From Chalara sp. BL73 (Eukaryota; Ascomycota; Leotiomycetes; Helotiales): a DNA stretch of 64,000 nucleotides. Positions 47,699 to 60,303 of this stretch are shown one piece after another (position 1 is the first letter of the stretch; each line of letters starts with the position of its first letter). The notes under the pieces were generated by a model. The model saw nothing but the letters and a program-made list of their open reading frames with translations. It did not search any database and was not told the DNA's origin. The stretch lies in contig CAKJVC010000162.1 of assembly GCA_918026815.1 (NCBI GenBank), positions 1-64,000 of the forward strand, given 5' to 3'. The translations under genes were made by a program, and so were the position numbers.

Positions 47699-49206
47699 TT
47701 GCTGCCGTCGTAGTCAACCTCTTCCTCATCAACCAGTTCTTTTTCGATCAATCATTCATTAATCTGAATCCGTTTCGTTCTTCGCCACAATCTGATCCCA
47801 GTATACATCAAGACGTTCCGGTACAGCCAGAGATCAAGCCAGACCCTAATCCAGCTCCAACAAGCCTTCAAGCTCCGCCTGCACCGGCGCAGGAGCCTGC
47901 CTCTATATCTGCCACGCCTACTCCATCTACATCTACGTTATCTGTACCATCTACGGCTTCTGCTCAGCCTTCTGCGCCTGTTTCCCCACTAGCAACGATA
48001 CCCTCATCAGGGTCTGCACACATCTTCAACCTGCATGATTATAGCTTTGATGGAGAATATGTCGGTTGGCCGCTGCAGCGACTTTGTAACGAGACAGTAT
48101 TTCAACCAGGATTGGCGTTTGTGTGCGATAATAACTCTGGCGGAATTGGGAACATAAGAAACTTTATTTTGACCTGTATACGATATGCAATCGACGCAGG
48201 CGCATCCGAGCTTATCATGCCTAGAATACAACAGCGGTCTGATCAGGATTTGGCAAATATTTTTACTGGCGGATTCCATCCTTTCGATTACTTTTTCGAC
48301 AAGGATCATTTTAAGCAAGCGTTGGGAACAAACTGCCCTCAGATGCGCATACGAGAAACTTTGGATGACGTGCCGAATGCGGGTAAAATGCTTACCATAA
48401 CTGAGTTTTATCCAAAAGATCTAAATGTTGATTTGGATGGGTGTGATGGACGCGGTGTGAATAGGCATCTGGATATGTTTAGGCCCGAATTCTATGGTTG
48501 GTTAAAGAATTCCAAGCATCTACCCACAGCAGCGGAGCCAATATCTATAAGGTTTAAATGGGCCACTTTCTTTGAGTGGCCTATCTATCGAGATGGTCCG
48601 GAACTCGCAACCACATTTGGCGACATCTTGAGGATAAGAAAGGATATTCAGGAGCTTGCGGCGATTACGCTCGGGGAGATGGAGAAGTTTGCAGGTGTAA
48701 CACCGCAACCTCCAAAGCTCCAAGCACCATATCTAGGAGTTCATCTAAGAACCGAATCAGATGCACTCGGATTCTGGCCGAGTTTCGATGAACAGAGCAA
48801 CGGATATTTGGCACAAGCAGAACCGAAAGGACTCAAGCATGCATATCTTGCATGCGGAGATTCAAATGAGGCCAAAAGATTCTCGGACAAAGCTGCCAAT
48901 GTTACCGGCATGCTGGTTGCCACTAAGCTGGACTTGTTGAAAGGCGACGATCTCAAACGCTTAACAGATCTTAGCTGGGACCAGCAAGCTCTTGTCGACT
49001 TCCTTGTGCTAACAAAAAGCGCGCATTTCACCGGATGCTCATTCTCTTCATTCGCCATGAACGTTGCATTTAAAAGACATCTCATGACTCGAGGAATCAG
49101 CTCTTTGCAGTGGAAGAGCCCTGGAGATCTATACTCGACCTTGATTGGGCGATTCAGGAGCTGGTATGGAGATTGGATGTTCATGTACGAATGCATGTGG
49201 CCTTAG
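47623..49206 (+). CDS. Type II membrane glycosyltransferase, O-fucosyltransferase-like
   Basis: A single exon of 527 residues. The ATG at 47623 lies in a strong context (ACCATGGCC). A short cytosolic head (MAAKGLSEMVSSVWRIKWWK) precedes one membrane anchor at about residues 22-40, then a Pro/Ser/Thr-rich stem (about 60-135). The luminal domain starts near HIFNLHDYSFDGEYVGWPLQ and contains GLAFVCDNNSGGIGNIRN (a nucleotide-sugar-type loop), YLGVHLRTESDALGFWPSF and a C-terminal VDFLVLTKSAHFTGCSFSSF. The G-V-H-L-R and T-x-F-x-G-x-S-x-S-S-F elements match the GT-B fold of GDP-fucose O-fucosyltransferases. The acceptor is unknown, and many ascomycetes carry unnamed relatives. Golgi location is inferred from the type II layout. 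Confidence 0.75.
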   Translation: MAAKGLSEMVSSVWRIKWWKYRYVVIAAVVVNLFLINQFFFDQSFINLNPFRSSPQSDPSIHQDVPVQPEIKPDPNPAPTSLQAPPAPAQEPASISATPTPSTSTLSVPSTASAQPSAPVSPLATIPSSGSAHIFNLHDYSFDGEYVGWPLQRLCNETVFQPGLAFVCDNNSGGIGNIRNFILTCIRYAIDAGASELIMPRIQQRSDQDLANIFTGGFHPFDYFFDKDHFKQALGTNCPQMRIRETLDDVPNAGKMLTITEFYPKDLNVDLDGCDGRGVNRHLDMFRPEFYGWLKNSKHLPTAAEPISIRFKWATFFEWPIYRDGPELATTFGDILRIRKDIQELAAITLGEMEKFAGVTPQPPKLQAPYLGVHLRTESDALGFWPSFDEQSNGYLAQAEPKGLKHAYLACGDSNEAKRFSDKAANVTGMLVATKLDLLKGDDLKRLTDLSWDQQALVDFLVLTKSAHFTGCSFSSFAMNVAFKRHLMTRGISSLQWKSPGDLYSTLIGRFRSWYGDWMFMYECMWP

Positions 49207-50533
49207 AAAAATCACGTCAATACCAGCAACCGAGCCGCGGATACTGCTCGTAAGAGTGCAACGAACCTTGAGGTGCTCGACTCCACCGCACCATCACCTT
49301 TCTTCAAGCCAGGTAGACCAAGTTTTGTTGACGCAAACCTTAGTCAGACTAACGGAGAGAAGAATCCTGCAAGAATGCGGCAGGGGGATGTCTTCGCTCA
49401 CACACTTTGGGGAACAGACAAGGAGGTGCTTTTGGAGTAGGTCGGAAGAGACGAACCAGGAAATATAGTCGTAGTGCACGCATCTTGAAAGGCGACATTA
49501 CGTTCTTATACAATAAATTATTTATTTTGGCGTTGCGAGTGGGCTATGTAACACATCAAAAAGGTCTTGGGTCAGCGGCATATATATCTGGAGTTCGGGA
49601 AGGACATCTACGGATGAGCCTATTTACATACAAAGATAGTTCAGAATACTACATAATCTAAATTATGTTTAGGCTTACTCCCTTCTTTCGAATCACATTT
49701 CGCTTTTGAGCGCTCTTGCCAAGAGCAGCAACACATTGTTGAGTCTACTTTGTGCATCTTGAACTTTTAATTCAGTTGAGCATTTGTTGAGGTAAGCTTT
49801 GCTTCTAGAGAGGAAGAGTCATGAGTATTGAGGATCAGCTTGAAAATCTCCCATTGTTGTAAGGACTAGTTCTCAATGACTTTTCCACCCACTCCACAGA
49901 TTGCCCGCCACGCTCGACGCATCACGGTAACTCGCTGTTAAGCTAATAGCTAATTTCTCAGACGACGCTGTTTAACCCAGCCTAAGGAATGAGCCAAAAA
50001 TTTGTGATCTCAAAGCATAAAACTCAAGGCCGGCAGATTAAATGTAGCATGCGTCCAATGATTGGTGCTGCCTTTGCCCCCAAAAAATTACTAAATTACT
50101 AAATTCAGAGCCAACCGTGGCGCTTTCGCTTTAGAAGAAAATGTAACCCTACAAAACATTGCAGCGCAAAAAGAGTAGGGGACGATGCAAAGGTAGATAT
50201 CAAGCTTTCTGCGTCTCGCTTGGGCGTCGCTTCTCCATGTACCTGCATAGGACAATCAGCCTGGGCCAAAGTACTGGGGCTAAGCTCGTGAAGATGAGTA
50301 TTTTGATCGCGATGCATCTTTGAGGAACGGGATTTATTTTGCCGTGCCTGTTGAGTATCGATATTGTAGATACGGGAAGCAAAGTCAGAATTGGGGAAGG
50401 CGGGATCATCATATCTAAGTTGTGACAGACTATCGGCCAAGTCGAAGAAATGTTGGGTATATTCATTAACATAAATTCTTACAGTTCCCTAACGCCTGTC
50501 GCTATGCCTAAAGTATTCTCGCCGCACAAAATA
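49207..50533. other. Intergenic, nothing recognised
   Basis: This is the 3' flank of the fucosyltransferase-like gene and of the convergent ELYS gene. Short frames overlap on both strands with no motif. AT-rich, with no RNA gene seen. Confidence 0.5.
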
Positions 50534-51569
50534 TCAGGCTAGTCGAGGCCCAACTCCGTCCTGAATGGCTTCAGACAACTTAGTCCAGTCTAAACCGTCG
50601 ATAGCTCGACCACCTCTGTGCTTGAGTTCCAAAGAGCCGTTGAAATTACTTGTCCCAACTCTTCTCATCATGACTGTGTCATTGGCATTTCTGATCGACC
50701 GACCTTGCCCATGTAACAAATATTCCTCAAACCACTCCTCTTCCTCGGCGGAGAATGGCAAGTTAACTAGTTCAACACTGCGATCCGCAATAGTATCCTT
50801 CGGAGAGTTCTTCAAAACGAGCGAAATCATCATTTCAAACATACGGCGCTGCGCATATGGTTGTTGAGCCCGTGAAAAGTAGAAAGCCTCAGTGACGTTT
50901 GTCCTCGAAATAGCCGAAAACAGGCTCTCAACCGCCTGAGAACTAGTGAGCGCTGGTTGTACGGTGTGATAGTAGGCGAGAGGCAGAGTTAAGTCATTAT
51001 GTTTTGCTTGTCTGACAAGTACCTCCAAGATCTCGTCTGCGAAGGTTGGTATCAAGGAAGGATGTGTGAGGTATTGCAGCGCAACCTAAATGCCATTAGT
51101 GACGCATTGCCAAATCGACGTTAGCAACGTACCTCAAACTCCAGACGATCTATGTGCCATAGGCCCTTCATATAGATTACATACTTTTCTGGTAAGTACG
51201 AGGCCTTCTCGAATGCAGTGGAGTATTCTCTCCTTCCAGTTGGAGCATCAAAATCAAGTAGGATGTAATAGAGGACTGAGATTTTATAGTGGTCTGGGCC
51301 GCTGCTGCGAACGATCTCTTTATGCAGCTCTTGCAATTTATTATTATCCGTCGCAGGGTAGAATTTAGTAGCTATAAAGAGTTAGCGAAATTCTGAAGCA
51401 TAATTGAGAAATACTCACGTCTCTTGATTCCCAGAAGTTTGAGGACTCTCTCAATGAATAACCCCTCCAAACTCTTGCGGTTCCTTTCAATTGACTGTGT
51501 CGCTACCTCGTCATGAAAGCAGTCTGGGTCAAAATCAAAGACTTCATCAAAATTCTGGTAGCTGAACAT
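50534..51569 (-). CDS. ELYS-domain nuclear pore protein
   Basis: The protein matches the fungal ELYS-like domain family (Ely5 in fission yeast), a component attached to the Nup107-160 outer ring of the pore. The ATG at 51569 gives MFSYQNFDEVFDFDPDCFHD. Helical repeats follow: SVLYYILLDFDAPTGRREYS, YLPEKYVIYMKGLWHIDRLE, VALQYLTHPSLIPTFADEIL and RRMFEMMISLVLKNSPKDTI. Introns are 51372..51418 and 51086..51132, both 47 nt. Three exons sum to 942 nt, 313 residues, which is normal for the fungal short form lacking the animal beta-propeller and AT-hook. It is divergent from SMC4 across 440 bp. No lesion seen. Confidence 0.83.
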
Positions 51570-52009
51570 GGTTGTCGCACCGTAGGAAATTCGGAATACC
51601 TTGTGTAGCTATTGGGGTTGATAGCCTGTGAGCTGTAAGGTTGCCGCCAAAGAACAGCAAGCAAGGGGAATAACTGTAAAACGACAAATGATCAATGTCT
51701 AGGATAGATTAGAACATTTAAATGGCCATTCGATGTCGGAGGAAGCCACCTCGCGACAAGGCTATAATATCCACATTCAGCCTTATAACCCCGCTAATCC
51801 TAATAAGGAAACAACATCAACAAACATCAAACATCCATGAATGTTTTCACTTCAAGAAGAATCGACATACCAAACTCGAGGTTCCGGCACTCTTTCAACG
51901 CGTCAAAATCTCGAAGAAAGCCAATAATATCAATAATAGCCACTTCTCGAACGAAATCGACTATCAAATACTGTTTTCACATTCGCGATAAACGCGTCGA
52001 GCACACAAA
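51570..52009. promoter_or_regulatory. Divergent promoter region, ELYS gene / SMC4
   Basis: 440 bp lie between opposing start codons. On the SMC4 side the leader holds upstream ATGs (at 51721 and 51837) in short frames. Any shared regulation is inference. Confidence 0.5.
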
Positions 52010-55000
52010 ATGGAGTCGCCTGTGAGACCATCAAGAAGAGCGGCGAGTCGCAAAAAGATGGTTGTAGAGTCTGAGGATGAGGAAGAGCTTATGCAGTCTA
52101 AAGTTGAGAGTGAGGAGGAAGACTTCGCGCCCGCACCAAAACGCAGCCCACGAAAGGCGCCAGCAACCAGACGGAAAACAACAACTGGGCTGGCGACTCC
52201 TCGGACTGGCGGTGGAAGGACCCGGAAAATCAAAACTGAAGACATTGAGCCGTCAGAAATTTTTGACCCTGAGCAAACTGCTCAGCCCGAGGAGCCAGAG
52301 TCTCCTTCAAAGAAAGCCTCTCCTCGGAAGAGAAAGAGTGCACCAGTACGACGAGGCACGCGGACCTCACCAACACCAGACCTTCCACCACCTCTGCCGA
52401 CGCCACAACCTTCGATGTCTCCCGAACCGTCAGAAATTCAAAGTGCGCCTCTGGCCGACATTACGCTAACTCTGAATAGCCGTCCTCGAACTGCTGAAAG
52501 CCAAACCTCGGTGAAACCGATAAACGCATTAGATACTGTGTTAGAAAAACCCATGGATATTGTCCTGAAGTCAAGGGCCGCTGCAATACCCGTTGTTGAA
52601 AACACCGGCCCTAAACCCAGAATGGTTATCACATACCTCATACTCACAAACTTCAAAAGTTATGCCGGTCGTCAAGAAGTTGGTCCTTTCCATGCTTCTT
52701 TCTCCTCCGTTGTTGGACCAAATGGATCCGGAAAATCAAACGTTATCGACTCTCTTCTGTTTGTCTTCGGCTTCCGTGCTAGCAAGATGAGACAAGGCAA
52801 GATTTCTGCATTGATCCATAACTCTGCAACATTCCCGGACTTGGATCACTGTGAAGTAGCAGTACACTTTCAGGAAGTGATGGATCAGGTATAGCGTTCA
52901 TATGCTCTTGTTACAAAAACTATGCTGATATATATCAAGCCCAACGGCACTTCGGAAGTCATCCCAAATTCAGATTTAGTAATTTCACGCCGAGCCTTCA
53001 AAAACAACTCGAGTAAATACTATATGAATGGTAGAGAATCGAATTTTACAGTTGTTACAACATATCTGCGGGATAAAGGTATTGACCTGGACCATAAAAG
53101 ATTCCTGATTCTTCAAGGTGAGGTGGAATCGATTGCACAGATGAAACCCAAGGCTGCAAATGAGCATGACGATGGGCTCTTGGAATACCTGGAAGATATT
53201 ATCGGTACCTCAAAATACAAGACTCCTATAGAAGAATCCGCGGCTGAAGTTGAGACTCTAAATGAAATTTGTGTGGAGAAAAGCGGCCGTGTTCAACATG
53301 TCGAGAAGGAGAAGAACAGTCTGGAAGAGAAAAAGAACAAGGCGCTCGCATACATCAAGGACGAGAATGAATTGACCATGAAGCAATCCGCTCTTTACCA
53401 GGTCTATATCGATGAATGTGGCGACAATCTCAATGTCACAGAAGAGGCTATTGGCCAGATGCAATCGCAACTCGATGCTGAGCTAGAGAAGCACAAGGGT
53501 AATGAAGACGTCATCAAGCAGTTAGACAAGCAATACAAAAAGGGACAGAAAGAGTACGACGCTCTTGAAAAAGAGACACAGGCTATTCTCAAAGAAATGG
53601 CGAAATTTGATCAAGAGAATGTTAAGTTCGATGAGAAAAGGAAATTTCTGGCAGGAAAGCAAAAGAAATCAGAAAAGACTATCAGTTCATCTGAGAATGC
53701 TGCAGTCGAAGCCCAGTCAACGATCGAGAACTGCGCCGCTGAAATAGAGAATTCAAACAAGGAGATTACAGCAATGGAGAAACGTAGGAAGGCTGAGGAG
53801 CAGGAGTTGGCCGCTATAAGAGAGAGTTTGACAGGGAAAACGCAAGCATTTTCGGACCAGATTGCGGCCAAGCAAAAATCTCTGGAGCCGTGGAATGAGA
53901 AGATCAATCAAAAGCAGTCAGCAATTGCTGTAGCGGAGAGTGAGCTCACTATTCTCCATGAAAAAGCAAATGCTGGTGCTGTAGCCCTTGAGGAAACGCA
54001 AGCCAAAGTAGCCACTATCGAACAAACCAGAGAAGCCAAGATCGCAGAACTAGAGCAATGCAAGTCAGAACGATTCAAGCTTGAAAAAGAAGCAAATAAG
54101 GTTCAGTCCGAGCTAGAGAAGCTATCTCAAAGAGAACCTGAGATTCGCTCCAAGTTATCAGGTGCACGCCAGAAGGCAGATGAGGCGCGTGCTAGTCTGT
54201 CAAACACGCAAACCCAGGGAAATGTACTCACTGGTCTTATGCGTCTGAAGGAATCTGGTCGTATTGATGGATTCCACGGACGCCTTGGAAACCTTGGCAC
54301 CATTGACCAAAAGTACGATATCGCGATTTCTACTGCATGCGGCGCACTCGATAACTTTGTCACTGATACAGTTGAGGGTGGACAACAGTGTATAGAACAT
54401 TTACGAAAAACTAATCTGGGACGAGGAAACTTCATGTGCCTTGATAAACTTGGAAGTCGAGATATGTCACCCATTGACACTCCTGAGAATGTTCCCAGGC
54501 TATTTGATCTGATCAAAGCAAAAGACGAGAAATTCAGACCAGCTTTCTATCATTCTCTTCAAAATACTCTTGTTGCGACAGATCTTGCACAGGCTAACCG
54601 GATTGCCTACGGAGCAAAGAGGTGGCGCGTAGTGACTCTTGATGGGCAGCTCATTGACAAGTCTGGTACGATGTCCGGTGGTGGTAATACAGTCAAGAAG
54701 GGCTTAATGTCTTCGAAACTAGTTGCCGATACTTCAAAGGAACAGGTGGCGAAACTGGAAGTCGATAGAGATGCACTCGAGCAGGATTTCCAGAAGTTCC
54801 AAAACCGCCAGCGTGAGCTTGAGTCCACTTTGAGAGATCTCAACGACCAAATTCCCAAGCTTGATACCAAAATGCAGAAGATTGGTCTGGAAGTAGAGAG
54901 CTCAGCAAGAAATCTAGCCGACGCTCAGCGACGAATCAAGGAGCTCAGCAAAGAGCATCAACCTTCCAAAACGGACGATAACCGAATTGCTTCCTTGGAG

Positions 55001-56340
55001 AAAGAGATCGCCAAGCTCAACAAGGAGATTGAAAAGCTGCACAGCGAGACAGCCAGTGTTGAGCAGGAGATCAAGGATCTTCAGGACAAAATCATGCAGG
55101 TCGGTGGTGAGAAGCTTCGAGCACAGAAATCAAAGGTCGACGCTCTTAAGCAGGAGATTGACACATTAAATGAGACAATATCGACTGCTGAGATCACCAG
55201 AGCCAAGGCTGAAAAGCAGAAGATCAAACACGAGAAAGATCATGCTAAGGCACTAAAGGAACTAGAGACTGCTGTTTCTGACTTGGAAAAGTTGGAGGAG
55301 GACATCAAGAACCAAACCTCGGACGCTGAAGGATACCAGGCCAAGGTCGATGAGGCACAAGAGTCTCTTCGTAGCAAAAAGAAAGACCTAAACACTCTTA
55401 AGGCTGAACTGGACGTGAAGACTACAGAGCTGAATGAAACGCGTGCCGTTGAAATCGAGATGCGTAACAAGTTAGAAGAGAATCAGAAGGTGTTGGCCGA
55501 AAACCAGAAACGCCTGAGATATTGGAATGACAAAATCAGCAAGCTAGCTCTCCAGAACATCAGCGATCTGGGCGAAGAGGCTGAGGCTCAAGAACTTCCA
55601 CAGTTTACTAAAGACGAGCTTGCGGATATGAGTAAAGACAGTCTGAAGAGCGAAATCGCGGCTCTGGAAGAGAAGTCACAGAATGCCAATGTTGACCTTG
55701 GTGTTCTTGCTGAGTATCGCCGGCGGGTTGAAGAGCATGCTGCTAGAAATGCAGATCTTCAAAATGCCGTTGGGCAACGCGATACCGCCAAGAAACGGTG
55801 TGATGATCTTCGACGACTCCGTCTGGAAGGCTTCATGGAAGGATTCAGCACGATCTCGCTCCGTCTGAAGGAAATGTACCAGATGATTACCATGGGCGGA
55901 AACGCCGAGCTTGAGCTGGTTGACTCTTTAGATCCCTTCTCAGAGGGTATATTGTTTAGTGTCATGCCACCAAAGAAGTCCTGGAAGAATATTTCGAACT
56001 TGAGTGGTGGTGAGAAGACATTGAGTAGTTTGGCTTTGGTATTCGCGCTTCATCATTACAAACCTACACCTTTATATGTGATGGACGAAATAGATGCTGC
56101 CTTGGATTTCAGAAACGTGAGTTAAGCCCCTTTCTCTTATAATACTTCGTCTAACGAGGTTAGGTGTCCATTGTCGCTAGTTACATCAAAGAACGAACCA
56201 AGAACGCGCAATTCATCGTCATATCGTTGCGAAACAACATGTTTGAGTTGGCATCACGCCTTGTTGGAGTGTATAAAGTCAATCACATGACGAAGAGTGT
56301 GACGATCGAAAATAGGGATTACATTAACGGTCGTGCTTAG
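52010..56340 (+). CDS. SMC4: Smc4, condensin ATPase subunit
   Basis: Smc4 pairs with Smc2 in condensin and drives mitotic chromosome compaction by ATP-powered loop extrusion. The ATG at 52010 starts a long Ser/Pro/Lys-rich N-terminal tail. The head begins near residue 205 (ITYLILTNFKSYAGRQEVGP), with Walker A GPNGSGKSN at 236-244. After the first coiled coil come a flexible hinge (around FHGRLGNLGTIDQKYDIAIS and DNFVTDTVEGGQQCIEHLRK) and the second coiled coil. The signature motif NLSGGEKTLSSLAL and Walker B PLYVMDEIDAALD follow. Introns are 52889..52939 and 56117..56163. Exons sum to 4233 nt, 1410 residues, matching yeast Smc4 (about 1418). The GTSKYKTPIEE and HKRFLILQGEVESIAQMKPK blocks separate Smc4 from other SMC proteins. 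Confidence 0.96.
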
Positions 56341-57185
56341 GAGTTATCGCGATCAGTTTGTTTTTATGATATTTGGGTCATAGGAGGTTACGCTTGTATG
56401 TATTATGAATGTCTAATGATTTTGATGGTAATTCAGCTATTTCACCGAAATATGATGAGACGCCGGAATTGTTCTGTTCCAGCATTCAGGTCACTGTTTA
56501 TTCACTAAGTTGATAATTGGGGCGATGATGTGCCAAACACGGGAACTACTTCGGTCCATAAACGAGCCGTCTTATGAAGCTTGAGCACAAGATAATCTCG
56601 AACAACAGCCAACAACAAGTCGTATAGATGCCGATTTATCCATTTCCCGCCCTACATCCTTATTCGCATGACTTCCCGTAAATCGCTCAAACAAGCCTCA
56701 TGAAGCCACTTCTTGTGACCCGATCGAACATCAGCCAAGCAAAAAGCCCGCAAAATCCCCTAACAACGGCAACACTCTTAGGCAGCCAGATGAAGTTCCT
56801 AGCAAGCCTTCCCTGTGGTTTCGTTAAGCTTTTAAGCTTATGAGGCTTGTTTTGTTCTTGGGCCGGTCAATAGTGAGTGGAGGTGATTGACCAATGATAT
56901 CCGGACCTGATGCAGGGATCTTCGCATTCTATCCCTTTTCGACTTTGGTACGGAATCTGGGGTGGACAACATATCATATCAGCCTCGTGCTTTTGCTTCC
57001 TGTTTCATTCATATAAGTATATGATAATGAGGCTTCTCTCTTCCATATTTGCTTTCCTTTTTGAGTGCAAGAATTGCTATAGAGACCACTCACTTGAGGC
57101 GCATCTGCGTTAGACAGCGATCGAACCATATATTTCTAAAGAATAAAATAAATCGACTTTGGTACGCAATATAGGAACGACAGAG
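56341..57185. other. Intergenic between SMC4 and RTA1-like gene
   Basis: This is the 3' flank of SMC4 and the promoter of the RTA1-like gene. Short frames only; nothing else recognised. Confidence 0.5.
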
Positions 57186-58385
57186 ATGGAGAACGGAAAA
57201 TACGGTCAGCAAACTGCCCAAGATTAAGGATGCGAAGCTAAAGTTATCTAGTTGATGGAAGTTTGTGGTTCTATGCTCCGAACAAAGGAGCTCCCGTCGT
57301 TTTCGCCGTTCTTTTCGCAATATCATGTGGATGGCACTGCTACCAATGCGTGTAGGTCCACCTCATGTCCATCATGCGGCATGACGGAATGCCCAGCTAA
57401 AATACTCCTAGGAAATACAAATGCTGGAGGGTAACAGGAATTCTCCCATGGTCAGCCCTCATCTTCGTAGCAGGGTATTGCCTCCGCGAATACGGCGCCT
57501 TCCACTTCGGCAACCTCAACATATTCATCGCGAGCCTGGTGATGCTCTACGCCGCTCCGTAAGCTCCTATTTTATGCCGCCCATCCAACCACAAATTACT
57601 GACAAGCATATAGCCCTCTCTACGAACTATCAAACTACTTCATGCTCTCCCGCATCCTCTATTACGTCCCCTACCACTCGCCCATCCACCCAGGCCGCAT
57701 CCTCACCACATTTGGCGCCGTCAGTGCTGTCATCGAGGCCCTGAATGGCAATGGCGCAGCATACATGGCGAACTCGTCCTTATCAGAATCCAAACGCGAT
57801 ACTGGGCGCGCGCTCCTGAAATCCGCGCTGGTCCTGCAGCTCTGCGTGCTCGCCGCCTTTGTCTATCTGGCCTCGTATTTCCACCGCAAATGCAAGCGCG
57901 CGAACCTGCTTCCGACGAACCTGAGCACAATTCTGTGGACGTTGTATGTAAGCTCCGCGTTGATCGGCGTCAGGACGGTTTTTCGCACCGTAGAGTACTT
58001 CATCACGGCCAATGTGCATTTCGATGAGAAGCTCGACCCGGACACGCTGTCGGTGCTCATACGCTATGAGTGGTATTTCTGGGTGTTCGAAGGCGTCCTC
58101 ATGGTTTGCAATACCTTCCTCCTGAACGTGCGGCACACGATGAAATATCTTCCGCGAGATAACAAAATTTATTTGGCGGAGGATGGAGTTACAGAGATTA
58201 AGGGACCGGGGTATGAGGATAAGAGGTTTTGGCTATTGACGGTGGTTGATCCGTTTGATCTTGTGGGCTTGTTTAAGGGGCGGAATATGAATCAAAGGTT
58301 TTGGGAAACGCATGGGGAGGGGAGGGTCCATGGTGACGAGGCGGTAAAGAGCGTAGATGATGCTGAGAAGGGTGGTAAGAATTAG
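57186..58385 (+). CDS. RTA1-like seven-helix membrane protein
   Basis: A member of the fungal RTA1/RSB1 lipid-translocating exporter family, multi-pass proteins linked to 7-aminocholesterol or sphingoid base resistance. Exon 1 is only 19 nt (57186..57204, MENGKY). Introns are 57205..57251, 57352..57411 and 57559..57613. Four exons total 1038 nt, 345 residues, in frame throughout. Family motifs are SLWFYAPNKGAPVVFAVLFA, HCYQC, VTGILPWSALIFVAGYCLRE, the block FGNLNIFIASLVMLYAAPP, YYVPYHSPIHPGRILTTFG, EALNGNGAAY and FRTVEYF. The third and later helices are in exon 4. The last exon is GC-rich in third positions up to about 58140, then returns to the local composition. Substrate unknown. Confidence 0.88.
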
Positions 58386-60303
58386 ATTATTGAATTGGCG
58401 GCCTCTATAGATACCCTGCGTTGTAGCTACGATGAGCTGGATGTTTGGCGTTGGACTTTCTGGGAAGGCATAGTTACGACTTCTATCACCAAATAGATCA
58501 TGTATCTATTACATCTTCTTGATCCCTAGCCACGATCTCCGTTGGCGTTTATCATATATTTTGCCTTCGAGGCTCTCGTAATCCTAAATATACTGTGAGG
58601 TATAAGTTTGCGGTCGAGACATGGCAAATCCGTACTACTGTCCTCATTGGGTATTGTCATTGGGCTCTACTTTGAACACACAGTTAGAACACTTAGATCA
58701 CCTTTCGATAGCTTAAAAGACGAATACCACGGCAAACTTACGACACAGGAATGCGTTCAAGGACTACCATCACGTCGTCTACTTGGCTCTGCTCGCCAGT
58801 CAGCAATCTGGAATCAGCAGATCACCTGAAGGTAAGCAAATCATAGATTTCAGAGTGGCCTTTCATGATTGGAATGGATTTTTCGCTGGGTATTACAGAT
58901 CTTGCCATATCTGACATGCAACAATATCAATTCGGGTACAAATGGGGAAAGCATTCTACTCAGCATCTAACCTTTCTACTTTTGCGGGCCGTCTCTTTAA
59001 AGACAGACTCTCTCACCAAACCACCCTTTTCGAAAAGCTGTGAAAAAGCTGAGACTGGGTCCGAGACTGATTGTAGTGCCAGCTAAATTGGCAAAAAACT
59101 TCGGTTGCCTCAGTGTCCCTACATCTTTACCGACATTTTCAGACCGTTTTCGCCAGCCTCCTTCGGATCTGGCAGCAATGCTCAGCTCATGCTCTAATGC
59201 GTCCCCTCTGCACCATAGACCCTCTGAGGAGATCGAAAATGTGCTTGACATAACCTACATAACATTTCTGCACCTCTGGAAATGAACGCGATGATTGGAC
59301 CGTCCAGCAACTACAGATAGGAGTGCATGCTCATTCGATATTGCCTCGACAAAGCACCAATGGCCGGCGCGGAAAGCCGTCAGGTGTGAGAGATACAGTG
59401 CGCTTCAAACTTAACCTAGATCTCTGCATAGGTGTTTAGGAGTTACAGCCTCCTCGTTCAGAACAGCAGCCACTTCGCAAAGTCTTCGGCATTGCCGCAG
59501 AAACGGAGCTAGACTCCACGTCTCTAATGTCCCACGGAACGTGCTCTGCTTGGAACCGACCAGGCGTCAGTTCTCGTTACGGCGTACCTCCCGAACCACA
59601 TATACTTTCTTTGGCCCATCAATTAGGTGAACGACGAGGGCAGATTCCGCATCACGAAAGAGCGATATGAGACGTAGGAAAAGAGACGAAGCTGGCCCCC
59701 CCTCCCCTTCCTCGCTTCTTAGCCATCAGGAACCGCCCATTACAATGCCTCTACCCACCAAAAATCAGCAATGAACAAACCGGCGCAAGAATGGCGCGTG
59801 GGACTCTGCATGACGCATGACGCATGACGGAGACTACGCTTCATACAGCAAAAGGTTCGGGCGGTCTATACCGTCATATATCCCTAGGCTAGGAGGGTCG
59901 ACATTCACAGCCGCTCCCGGCATGGCCATTACTGGTCGTGGTTCGGGCGACGCCTGGAGTACTGGGTATTACGGATCACTGCTCGTCTGCCAGGACCATT
60001 TGCAGAGGGCCTTAGCGCTACGGCGGAGGATTTTTATTCTTTTTGATAGCGGATCAGTGGAAGCTAGGTGGTATACCATGGGGGGAAAGCATGTACAGTA
60101 CTTCTAAAAGGGATGGATCGGTGTGGATGCTTAGCAATGACTGTCCGTTGCGGAGAGCAGACACTTTTCATGTTTCGAGCCGAGGCGCACGACACATAGC
60201 GCGAGGTAACGAGACATCCCGTATCTCTTCTGATAGTGTGACTTTTTTTCAAGTCATAATTCATTATAGAGGGTATCCTTTTCCAATCCAGTTATGTACT
60301 TGT
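58386..60303. other. Intergenic, nothing firm
   Basis: About 1.9 kb between the RTA1-like gene and the end of the surface-protein gene. Small frames lack motifs. It contains a 7-bp tandem repeat at 59808-59828. Confidence 0.45.
59808..59828. repeat. 7-bp tandem repeat GCATGAC, three copies
   Basis: Three perfect copies in a row. Each junction makes TGACGCA, which resembles a bZIP/CRE-type half site; that reading is only suggestive. Confidence 0.75.

Noticed and set aside
52077..55470. Many long frames inside SMC4 on both strands
   Set aside because: They are shadows of the SMC4 reading frame and contain no independent motifs.
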